The notes beneath the pieces are model-generated. The model saw only the letters and a program-made list of their open reading frames with translations, made no database searches and was not told the origin of the DNA. Source: UBA2093 sp044340485 (GTDB lineage Bacteria > Actinomycetota > Acidimicrobiia > Acidimicrobiales > Ilumatobacteraceae). Taken from it: 64,000 nucleotides of DNA. The stretch spans positions 32,060 through 96,059 of the forward strand of contig JBIITN010000003.1 in assembly GCA_044340485.1 (NCBI GenBank), written 5' to 3'. Below are positions 1-7,013 of the stretch, piece by piece. How positions within the stretch are numbered: the stretch's first letter is position 1; each line of letters opens with the position of its first letter. Position numbers and translations under genes: made by a program.

Positions 1-357
1 CCATTGCTCCATGACAGAACTCCTATGCCCACGCTGTATTGGCTCATCGGCCCACACGAAGTGCGTGAAGTCAGCCGCATTGAAGCCGATGGTGGCGTCA
101 ACGAAGTAGAAGAAATTCTCGGACTGGAACAACTTGCAGATATCCACTCTCGATATGCGCGCGAACGAGATGCGAACCTTCCTTCCGATCACGTTGGACC
201 AAAACCATTTGGCGGAGTGGGAGGGACACGCACTGGCGTGAAATGTTTGCATGCACATTTTGCATGGTGGCTTGCTGGCGGCACCGACGCAGTTGGCGAA
301 TGGACAGCACGACAGCTCAGTTCACGTGGTATCACATTTGCAGAGAGATTGTCATGA
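1..357 (+). CDS. DUF501 family protein, 5' end outside window
   Basis: The reading frame is open from the first base, so the gene starts upstream of the window and only its last 118 codons are seen. The visible part carries PTLYWL, a VSRIEADGG segment and a C-terminal GGTRTGVKCLHAHFA motif, which I recognise as the DUF501 signature. The biochemical function of this family is unknown. In actinobacteria it commonly lies between divIC (ftsB-like) and ppx downstream of eno, and here ppx does follow. Its TGA stop overlaps the ATG of ppx by 4 bp (ATGA), so the two are probably translationally coupled. Confidence 0.85.
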   Translation, partial: PLLHDRTPMPTLYWLIGPHEVREVSRIEADGGVNEVEEILGLEQLADIHSRYARERDANLPSDHVGPKPFGGVGGTRTGVKCLHAHFAWWLAGGTDAVGEWTARQLSSRGITFAERLS

Positions 358-1280
358 CAGGTCATCCGGTGGGCGTTATCGATATCGGAAGCAACACCAC
401 AAATCTATTGATAGTTGATTCCGATGGAAACGACATTGATCGTGCCATCACCACAACCCGACTCGGGGATGGAGTTTTTTCTACCGGAGTCCTGCAAGAG
501 GACGCGATCAATAGAACATTGCAGACGGTCGTTGATTATGTATCTCGTTGTCGCGAGAACAACGTGTCAGACATTCGTATCGTGGGAACAGCTGCATGTC
601 GCACAGCTTCGAACACTGACCAATTGGCGCAACGCATTAAAGAAACCACTCGATGCGAATTACATGTATTAAAAGCAAGCGACGAAGCGCGATTGTCATT
701 TGAAGGTGCGCTAGTTGGCCTTGTGCCCCACGACGGACTCACTGTTGTTGTCGACATTGGTGGTGGTTCGACTGAATTCACCGTTGGAGTTCATGAACCA
801 GATCAAGTCGCAAGTATCGATCACGGTGCAGTTGCCATCACCCAACGAGATTTCACTGCCGACCCTCCCCTCCCCGAAGAACTCACGAATGCCATTGGTG
901 CAGTGACCGATGATATTGAGGAGTTGACTCGATCGATGCCGGCACTTCTCAGTTCCCCGCGATTTGTTGGCACAGCAGGAACCTTTGTCACGGTTGCAGC
1001 AGTTGAACTTGGGCTGATGGAATTTGACCGCGACGCTCTTCACTCCATGGTGCTGACACGTGAATCTGCTGAAGACGTCTTTCGCACTCTCGCTACAGAG
1101 AAATTTGAAGAGCGCATTCTCAACCCCGGTCTGCCCTACGACCGTGCCGACATCATTGTTGCAGGCTGCTGCATTGTGGTGGCGATCATGCGTCGTCTAC
1201 ATCTCTCTGAAATTGTGATTTCTACGGGTGGGCTCCTCGATGGTGTCGCGCGCCATATCCCATGGAAAATGGCACAATAG
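354..1280 (+). CDS. ppx: Exopolyphosphatase / GppA-type phosphatase
   Basis: Predicted 308-residue Ppx/GppA phosphatase of the ASKHA fold, expected to hydrolyse polyphosphate or (p)ppGpp. The N-terminus has the phosphate-1 loop GVIDIGSNTTNLLIVD (residues about 5-20), and a second loop VVDIGGGSTEF lies near residue 130. The length matches the short two-domain actinobacterial Ppx and lacks the C-terminal HD domain of long GppA proteins. I chose the ATG at 354 because it overlaps the DUF501 stop codon and lies just before the conserved motif; an in-frame upstream start at 243 would add 37 non-homologous residues. Family sequence alone does not separate polyphosphate from pppGpp as substrate. Confidence 0.9.
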   Translation: MTGHPVGVIDIGSNTTNLLIVDSDGNDIDRAITTTRLGDGVFSTGVLQEDAINRTLQTVVDYVSRCRENNVSDIRIVGTAACRTASNTDQLAQRIKETTRCELHVLKASDEARLSFEGALVGLVPHDGLTVVVDIGGGSTEFTVGVHEPDQVASIDHGAVAITQRDFTADPPLPEELTNAIGAVTDDIEELTRSMPALLSSPRFVGTAGTFVTVAAVELGLMEFDRDALHSMVLTRESAEDVFRTLATEKFEERILNPGLPYDRADIIVAGCCIVVAIMRRLHLSEIVISTGGLLDGVARHIPWKMAQ

Positions 1281-1284
1281 AACC

Positions 1285-1914
1285 ATGACGGCAACCCACC
1301 CGGGCTCTTCAACCTCAGTAGGACTGCGGCTGTATGGCAAACGAGTGGTGCTTCGTCCTCTCGTTGCTCAGGATTTTGCCGCCTGGAGCGAGGTCCGACA
1401 AAGAAATGGCGAGTGGCTCACCCAATGGGAACCACTACGACCAATTCATCACCCAGACCCATCAAGTAACCGCGACATTTTTGCAGCGCGTTGCGCTGCA
1501 CGAGATCGCGAACGTCATGCTGGCACTAGCTATGCGTTTGGGTTTTTTGTTGATGGCTCTTTAGCTGGTGAAATCAATCTCAACAACGTGATGCGCGGAG
1601 CACTTCAGACTGGAACAATCGGATACTGGATTGATCGTTCCCGCGCAGGAAACGCGTACGTGGCCGAGTCTGTTGTCGTTCTAATGAAGTTCGCGTTTGA
1701 AGAACTTCATCTACATCGTCTTGAAATATGCATCATCCCCCGCAACCAGAACAGTTTGCGCGTGATGGAAAAGTTAGACATGCGAAACGAAGGTATTGCC
1801 CAACGTTTCCTTGAGATCAATGGCGTGTGGGAAGACCACGCTCGCTTTGGCATCACCATTGAAGAATGGGACGAACGCCGCAGCGAGTTTTTGACGCACT
1901 GGTTGCAGTCTTAG
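1285..1914 (+). CDS. RimJ/RimL-like GNAT N-acetyltransferase
   Basis: A 209-residue GNAT acetyltransferase, probably acting on a protein N-terminus or a small amine with acetyl-CoA. It has the family pattern LYGKRVVLRPL at the start, TIGYWIDRSRAGNAY in the acetyl-CoA binding region (residues about 110-125), and the HRLEICIIPRNQNSLRVMEKLDM block typical of RimJ. It starts 4 bp after the ppx stop, so it is probably in the same transcript. A RimJ-like gene also neighbours moeA and glpR in mycobacteria, but here it lies about 8 kb from glpR. Its stop codon overlaps the stop of the convergent downstream gene by 3 bp. The substrate is unknown. Confidence 0.88.
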   Translation: MTATHPGSSTSVGLRLYGKRVVLRPLVAQDFAAWSEVRQRNGEWLTQWEPLRPIHHPDPSSNRDIFAARCAARDRERHAGTSYAFGFFVDGSLAGEINLNNVMRGALQTGTIGYWIDRSRAGNAYVAESVVVLMKFAFEELHLHRLEICIIPRNQNSLRVMEKLDMRNEGIAQRFLEINGVWEDHARFGITIEEWDERRSEFLTHWLQS

Positions 1915-2222
1915 CCTGCTAACTGATCCCACGCTCTAGCGCGGTTCTGTCTCGTCACTTTGCGACGTTTCCAGTCTTTTGTCTTCCAGTGCTTAAACGG
2001 CTTACGACGGCTCTTTTCCATTGCGCGTTGCGCATCTTTGTGGTGCAATGGCTTCCATCCAATGCCCGGCTCTTCCACATCAAGTGGTTCTGTCCCGTGA
2101 TCCACCGCCTCTACAACAAGATGCAATTGGCTCTTGATACGGTGCCGTTCATTGTGAGCGTGAGCTCTCAGATCGGCGCGCGGTGGTGGCGCAACATCGT
2201 TGTTTCGATGGCGTGCACTCAT
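1911..2222 (-). CDS. Small basic hypothetical protein
   Basis: A 103-residue protein that I do not recognise. It is strongly basic in its second half, with runs such as EKSRRKPFKHWKTKDWKRRK, so nucleic-acid or ribosome association is possible but unproven. Support for it being real: an ATG preceded by a good ribosome-binding site (GGAAGGGA, about 6 nt upstream), and tail-to-tail packing against the acetyltransferase gene with a 3 bp stop overlap. No membrane segment or signal peptide is seen. The 133 bp behind its start (2223-2355) hold one imperfect inverted repeat at 2236-2255 and no other feature I can see. Confidence 0.55.
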   Translation of the reverse strand: MSARHRNNDVAPPPRADLRAHAHNERHRIKSQLHLVVEAVDHGTEPLDVEEPGIGWKPLHHKDAQRAMEKSRRKPFKHWKTKDWKRRKVTRQNRARAWDQLAG

Positions 2223-2355
2223 GGCTTTCCCTTCCGGAGCCCGGTGCCGGACTCCTTGTTTGGGCCCTTTTCAGCACCGTACACCTTTTTTCAGGATTGT
2301 GCGAACACTTTCTACAACATCGACAGTACGTCTGCAATCATAAAGAAAACTGCAA

Positions 2356-3861
2356 TTACTGGACAGTAAATGTATGAGTCACTGTCTTTTCGGCGTACTT
2401 TGGCGAAATCTTTACTTTGCATGTGCCACGCGATTTCGCAACAAGACGCTGTGGATTACGTTGCAACGAACACACTGATTTTGATGTAGATACCACCGAT
2501 ACTTTTGGTTCATCTCCTTGTTGTGTTTTTACCAACTGAGACACTCGCACTGTGTTGCCAACACGTAAGGAACGTAACTGCGGTGATGCCACCCGCACTG
2601 ATCCACGAGAGCGAGCTACTTCAGTGGCAGTACGTACGGACACTCCGTACGACACATTATTTCGAAGATTGCTCACGATTGCTTGCGTTGCACCCGGGCG
2701 TGATGTTACTGATTTCACCAATTGCCCATCGCGATACACCGAGATGGTGGTTCGTTTGAAAATCGATCCACCGCTACATGGGCGATCCCATGACACTCTC
2801 AATGCACCGTTGTGTGCTGACACGACAAGACCATCTGATCGTCCTGGTGAAACAGTTCCCACAATCGGAGTGGTATCAAGAAACAGCAAGCGATTTGGTG
2901 TGGTCGCATCGAGTCCACTAATCAGGTTCGGAGTCGCACGTGCTACCACCGCATCATGAACCTGTGACGGACACAGATGAGGTTGTTGTTGGGCTAAGAG
3001 CGCTGCATAACCGGCAACCAGTGGCGACGCCATTGACGTACCTTTTTCATTGTTATAAGCAGTTGGCGAGGTGTACCACGCACCTACCACCGGACGTTGA
3101 TTGCTTCCACCAGGTGCAAATACATCAACACAGGGTCCAAAATTTGAAAAAGACGACAATGCATCGTCTACGGTGACAGCACCAACGGTTAATGCGATGG
3201 GTTCGTCTGCAGGAGAGATGCGACATGCATCTATTGGTCGACCCGAATTATCTCCGTTTCCTGCCGCTACAACCACAACGACACCATCTGCCACCAACCT
3301 ACGAACCGCTTTATCTAATGGTCCGCCATCATCACCGAGATCTACACCGAGACTGAGATTTGCAATAGCAAGTCGTCCGGCTGTGTGGTGATCTGCAATC
3401 CATCGCAATCCCTTCACCACATCGGCTACTTCACCAAGACCATTGCAGTCAAGAACACGGACAGAAAATACACGCGACCCAGGCGCAACACCGGTGGTTG
3501 TACCGGCGGCCGAACTCGCAACGTGCGTTCCGTGTCCGTCACAGTCACTCCCTCGTGGATCAACAATTGATCCACTTGCACTGCGCGCGATGTCGATTCC
3601 GTACACCGCACGTCCGCCAAATTGTTCGTGTGAATAATTTGTGCCCGTATCAACGATGTACACGTCGATCCCAGCACCGTTCAAAGTGGCAGATGGTGTC
3701 GACACATTGTCTAGTGGCAATGTTCGTTGGTTGATGCGATCAAGATGCCACGTGTCTGTCACCTTGGAGATACCAGATGACGGCGACGGGGAGGCAAGAA
3801 CAAGTGCAAATACTCCGACTACACCGGCGAAGATAAACGTCCGCCATCGTCGAAGTGTCAT
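2356..3861 (-). CDS. Secreted subtilisin-like serine protease (S8), no I9 propeptide seen
   Basis: A 501-residue exported S8 peptidase. A basic start followed by a hydrophobic stretch (residues about 9-25) is a probable signal peptide. The catalytic triad is visible as Asp71 (IVDTG), His110 (GHGTHVA) and Ser276 (GTSMASP), with the oxyanion Asn202 (AAGN). Unlike the second subtilase in this window, there is little room for an I9 inhibitor domain: only about 35 residues separate the signal from the catalytic domain. The C-terminal 150 residues look like an Fn3-type module (about 370-445) plus a short beta-rich tail. The ATG at 3861 was chosen because a -10 box lies 7 nt upstream and the signal peptide follows directly. 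Confidence 0.9.
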   Translation of the reverse strand: MTLRRWRTFIFAGVVGVFALVLASPSPSSGISKVTDTWHLDRINQRTLPLDNVSTPSATLNGAGIDVYIVDTGTNYSHEQFGGRAVYGIDIARSASGSIVDPRGSDCDGHGTHVASSAAGTTTGVAPGSRVFSVRVLDCNGLGEVADVVKGLRWIADHHTAGRLAIANLSLGVDLGDDGGPLDKAVRRLVADGVVVVVAAGNGDNSGRPIDACRISPADEPIALTVGAVTVDDALSSFSNFGPCVDVFAPGGSNQRPVVGAWYTSPTAYNNEKGTSMASPLVAGYAALLAQQQPHLCPSQVHDAVVARATPNLISGLDATTPNRLLFLDTTPIVGTVSPGRSDGLVVSAHNGALRVSWDRPCSGGSIFKRTTISVYRDGQLVKSVTSRPGATQAIVSNLRNNVSYGVSVRTATEVARSRGSVRVASPQLRSLRVGNTVRVSQLVKTQQGDEPKVSVVSTSKSVCSLQRNPQRLVAKSRGTCKVKISPKYAEKTVTHTFTVQ

Positions 3862-3868
3862 GTACTCA

Positions 3869-3874
3869 ATTCTA
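3869..3874 (-). promoter_or_regulatory. Leaderless -10 box for the subtilase gene
   Basis: On the minus strand TAGAAT lies 7 nt upstream of the ATG at 3861. The box overlaps the stop codon of the upstream crotonase gene. The spacing matches many other genes here and predicts an mRNA that starts at or next to the start codon. Confidence 0.45.
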
Positions 3875-4624
3875 CTTCTTAGAAATCTTTGCCTGCAGGG
3901 CAGCAAGTCGCTCAGCAAACCACGGCTGACGAGTGCTCCACACCTGCGGATCTAGTTCTCTTGCCACGGCATTCGGATGTGTGCGCACGTCGGCCATGTC
4001 ATTGATTGTCTTTTTCGTGGCTTCGAGCAACTCGCGCGGAACAGATGCTGCTTGTGCAGCGAGACGCTGTGCTTCGTCCATGAGTTGATCATCTGGAACG
4101 CACTTCCACACGAGACCAACCCGTTCTGCTTCTTCCCCACTCAAGATCTCACCAAAAATCACTGTTGCAAAAGCTGTCTGTGGTCCGGTGATACGACGAA
4201 GCATCCATGTATGTCCACCACCTGGGTGAATACCAATGTTCAAAAATCGAGTGTCAAAACGAGCACGTTGTGCAGCGATTCGCACATCACAACCGAGTGC
4301 CAGATTCATACCCGCGCCAACTGCAGCGCCATTTACTGCTGCCAGGGTTGGCAATGGACTACGGGCAATGCGCAAGAATCCTTCATAGACCTTGCCAAGG
4401 CTTTCTCCGGTCGCTTCAGCGAGATTGCCAAGGTTGGCTCCCGCACAGAATGCCGGTGCCGCTCCTGTCACCACGACTGCACCAACAGAGCGGTCGGCTT
4501 CAATTGCATCCATTGCAGCAATGATTTCGTCCACCATTGGCGAGGTGAGGGTGTTGCGCTCACTTGGATTATTGAGGGTCAGAGTGGCGACACCGTCACG
4601 GATTGATACTTCAACAAGACTCAT
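3872..4624 (-). CDS. Enoyl-CoA hydratase/isomerase family protein
   Basis: A 250-residue crotonase-fold enzyme expected to act on an acyl-CoA thioester. It shows LTLNNPSERNTLT near the start, the CoA/oxyanion segment PAFCAGANLGNL (about residues 60-72), and AAVNGAAVGAGMNLALGCDVRIA (about 95-117). Glu residues at the positions usual for hydratases are not obvious in the GIHPGGGHTWMLRR region, so hydratase rather than isomerase activity is not assured. The ATG at 4624 was taken because the long upstream extension lacks homology. It is divergent from another crotonase (61 bp apart), and the subtilase follows 10 bp behind its stop. Confidence 0.85.
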   Translation of the reverse strand: MSLVEVSIRDGVATLTLNNPSERNTLTSPMVDEIIAAMDAIEADRSVGAVVVTGAAPAFCAGANLGNLAEATGESLGKVYEGFLRIARSPLPTLAAVNGAAVGAGMNLALGCDVRIAAQRARFDTRFLNIGIHPGGGHTWMLRRITGPQTAFATVIFGEILSGEEAERVGLVWKCVPDDQLMDEAQRLAAQAASVPRELLEATKKTINDMADVRTHPNAVARELDPQVWSTRQPWFAERLAALQAKISKK

Positions 4625-4672
4625 AAGACGCCAGTTTGTCACACCAATACTGGCTCGCTTTTGTCCGTCGCC

Positions 4673-4678
4673 TACGGT
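4673..4678 (+). promoter_or_regulatory. Leaderless -10 box for the crotonase at 4686
   Basis: TACGGT is followed by a 7 nt spacer and then the ATG at 4686, the recurrent leaderless spacing in this window. Confidence 0.45.
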
Positions 4679-4685
4679 GTGACAC

Positions 4686-5468
4686 ATGAGTTCCGAAGTA
4701 GTGCTGTATGAGGTGAGCGAGCGAATCGCCACCATTACCTTGAACCGTCCCGATGCCCGAAACGCCTTAAGCAGCGAAGTGTTGCGTCTATTGCCAGAGC
4801 GCATGCGCCAAGCAGAGTCCGATGACAACGTTGATGTCGTCATTCTCACTGGCACTGATCCAGCGTTTTGCGCTGGCCTTGATCTCAAAGAACTCGGAAG
4901 CCAAGACGGAAAACTTTTAAACACTGGTGCTGATGGTTCAGTCAACGCAGATGGGATACGTGGACCATTCCCCAAACTCAGCAAGCCACTGATCGGTGCT
5001 GTCAACGGTGTCGCAGTCACTGGCGGCATTGAGTTGGCGTTGAACTGCGATTTCTTGATTGCCTCTGAAAACGCGAAGTTTGGCGACACACACTCTCGTG
5101 TTGGTGTGATGCCTGGTTGGGGTTTGTCGGTCTTGCTACCACAGGCTGTTGGCGTACGTCGCGCGCGCGAGATGAGCTTTACTGGCAATTTCATGGATGC
5201 TCACGAGGCACTCACATTTCGTTTGGTGAATCATGTTGTGCCGCATGACCAACTCATGACCTTCACACGCAAGATTGCACTAGACATCATCGGCAACGTG
5301 CAAGAAGGTGTACGCGAATTACGTAACACATATGCATTGAATTCAGCCGAAGTCGATAACTGGGAAAACGAGTCTGCAAGTAGTCGTGAATGGCGCAAAC
5401 GCAACTTTGATCCTGAACTTGTTGCTCAACGCCGCGCGAAAATCATGGAACGCGGTCGTCAGCAATAA
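4686..5468 (+). CDS. Enoyl-CoA hydratase/isomerase family protein
   Basis: A 260-residue crotonase. Visible motifs are ITLNRPDARNALS (about 16-28), DPAFCAGLDLKEL (about 58-70), the oxyanion GAVNGVAVTGGIELALNCDFLIAS, and THSRVGVMPGWGLSVLLP. The last places family-typical residues in the active-site region. The C-terminal EWRKRNFDPELVAQRRAKIMERGR is a typical crotonase tail. It is transcribed divergently from the crotonase at 3872-4624. The two proteins are clearly not recent duplicates, since the motif spacing and C-termini differ. The physiological substrate is unknown; fatty-acid, branched-chain or aromatic CoA catabolism are all possible. Confidence 0.88.
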   Translation: MSSEVVLYEVSERIATITLNRPDARNALSSEVLRLLPERMRQAESDDNVDVVILTGTDPAFCAGLDLKELGSQDGKLLNTGADGSVNADGIRGPFPKLSKPLIGAVNGVAVTGGIELALNCDFLIASENAKFGDTHSRVGVMPGWGLSVLLPQAVGVRRAREMSFTGNFMDAHEALTFRLVNHVVPHDQLMTFTRKIALDIIGNVQEGVRELRNTYALNSAEVDNWENESASSREWRKRNFDPELVAQRRAKIMERGRQQ

Positions 5469-5493
5469 CGTGTATCCAATAAGAACTTCTGGC

Positions 5494-5877
5494 TTATTTA
5501 CGAAGTTCTGAGACCGCACACAGATCAATGCCGCCTCGAGGGCGTTGCGTCAACGTTACTCTGACCCACTTTGGCGATGCTGTTGTCATCACTTCCTGTG
5601 CAATTTCGGCCGACAATGCTTCTGCAAAAACAGCTTGATCGCGGAAACGCCACAGATACAACTTCAATGACTTCGACTCTATGCACAACTGATCTGGTTC
5701 AAATTCGATCACGAGATGCGAGATATCGGGCTGTTTTGTCACCGGACACATTGATGACAATTCATCAGTAGTGAATCGCACCGTGGTCACACTCGCAGGA
5801 GCAGGAAACACTTCTACGTGATCAATAGGGTGACGAACTGTTTGTCCGAGAATCGTGAGGTTATGTTCCGTGCTCAT
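5494..5877 (-). CDS. queF: NADPH-dependent 7-cyano-7-deazaguanine reductase QueF, short type
   Basis: A 127-residue enzyme that reduces preQ0 to preQ1 in queuosine biosynthesis. The family motif is clear: SSMCPVTKQPD carries the catalytic Cys (about residue 42), and IESKSLKLYLWRFRD (about 65-80) is the QueF signature next to the substrate-binding Glu. Its length matches the unimodular (YkvM-like) QueF. The ATG at 5877 has a weak GGTG ribosome-binding site; an ATG 9 nt upstream (5886) is an alternative. No other queuosine gene is present apart from folE, which makes the common dihydroneopterin triphosphate precursor. It stands between a convergent crotonase and the same-strand PfkB gene. Confidence 0.9.
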   Translation of the reverse strand: MSTEHNLTILGQTVRHPIDHVEVFPAPASVTTVRFTTDELSSMCPVTKQPDISHLVIEFEPDQLCIESKSLKLYLWRFRDQAVFAEALSAEIAQEVMTTASPKWVRVTLTQRPRGGIDLCAVSELRK

Positions 5878-5921
5878 GGTCACCATCGTAGTTGTGAGCA
5901 GCTAATAACTACCTGAATCTG

Positions 5922-6965
5922 TCAGCGCAGTTCGGGGGGAAGCAAGTCAACGAGAGACACTTCTGGCCGTGGCCCCACATGAGAAATCACCTCTGCTGCA
6001 GCGATGGCACCCATCTGCGCACAATGCGTGAGATCAAATCCGCGCGTGAAACCCCGTAAGAAGCCTGCAGCAAAGAGATCTCCTGCTCCGGTGGTGTCAA
6101 CAACGCGCGCAACTTTTTTTGCCGGAACCGAGTGCACATCAATCGGGGTAACAATGACCGAACCTTTTTCACTTCTTGTAACACACGCGATGTGGCACTC
6201 TTTGCGTAATTGTGCGACTGCATCGTCAAACACATCAGTTTGGTAGAGGGAAAGTAATTCGTCTTCGTTTGCGAACAAGAGATCAATCTCGTCCCGTACG
6301 AGGGCACGAAAATCATCGCGATGTCGGTCAACACAAAAACTATCTGACAACGTGAGGGACACCACACGTCCTTTTGTATGAGCTCGTTCTGCGGCACGTC
6401 GAAACGCAGACTTCGCTTCATCGCGGTCAAAGAGGTAACCCTCCATGTACAACACCGCACCAGTTTCCACCAGTTCCGCATCAACGTCATCAAATGCAAG
6501 ATGGGTAGAGACGCCAAGGTATGTGTTCATTGTGCGCTCTGCGTCTGGTGTCACCGCGATAATGCAACGACCAGTGGGCAGATCAACACCTGGACCTCCA
6601 CTATGAAATTCCACTCCCAGACGTTCGAGATCATGGGCAAAGACCCGACCTAAATCATCATCTGATACTTTGCCAATGAATGCGACATCTGCTCCCAGGG
6701 AGGCAAGACCCGCGATGGTGTTAGCAGCAGACCCTCCGCTTGTCTGCATGCCGTGTCGGCCGATCACCTCGTATAAAGCAATCGCGCGATCTGTATCGAT
6801 CAGAGCCATTGACCCCTTCACTAAATTTTGATCATGAAGAAAGTCATTTTCGACCTGAGCGATGATGTCAACAAGAGCATTGCCGATTCCAACAACGTCA
6901 TATGAAATGCCGTCGGTGTTTTCTAGTCCGGGAACTGCTGCGGTGAAAGGTGTTGTGCGAGCCAC
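5922..6965 (-). CDS. PfkB-family carbohydrate/nucleoside kinase (adenosine-kinase-like)
   Basis: A 347-residue ribokinase-fold kinase. It has the N-terminal DVVGIGNALVDIIAQV, the PfkB-1 region GGSAANTIAGLASLGADVAFIGKVSDDDLG, and the C-terminal ATP/catalytic signature DTTGAGDLFAAGFLRGF with the catalytic Asp in GAGD. The arrangement resembles the adenosine kinase / fructokinase-like sugar kinases of actinobacteria and alphaproteobacteria; the substrate cannot be fixed by sight. The start was set at the GTG at 6965. A TACGGT box lies 8 nt upstream, with GGTGGAG also able to serve as a ribosome-binding site. A longer frame to 7022 would overlap the divergent aminopeptidase gene. Confidence 0.85.
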   Translation of the reverse strand: MARTTPFTAAVPGLENTDGISYDVVGIGNALVDIIAQVENDFLHDQNLVKGSMALIDTDRAIALYEVIGRHGMQTSGGSAANTIAGLASLGADVAFIGKVSDDDLGRVFAHDLERLGVEFHSGGPGVDLPTGRCIIAVTPDAERTMNTYLGVSTHLAFDDVDAELVETGAVLYMEGYLFDRDEAKSAFRRAAERAHTKGRVVSLTLSDSFCVDRHRDDFRALVRDEIDLLFANEDELLSLYQTDVFDDAVAQLRKECHIACVTRSEKGSVIVTPIDVHSVPAKKVARVVDTTGAGDLFAAGFLRGFTRGFDLTHCAQMGAIAAAEVISHVGPRPEVSLVDLLPPELR

Positions 6966-7000
6966 GGTTCTCCACCGTAGTACCCCTGCAGATGTAGCAG

Positions 7001-7006
7001 TAGCCT
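7001..7006 (+). promoter_or_regulatory. Leaderless -10 box for the aminopeptidase gene
   Basis: TAGCCT with a 7 nt spacer to the GTG start at 7014. No Shine-Dalgarno sequence is visible, which fits leaderless initiation. Confidence 0.45.
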
Positions 7007-7013
7007 TCGCATC

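Noticed and set aside
3977..4606. 209-codon plus-strand ORF
   Set aside because: It is antisense to the crotonase at 3872-4624, is Cys/His-rich as typical of shadow translations, and has no homology.
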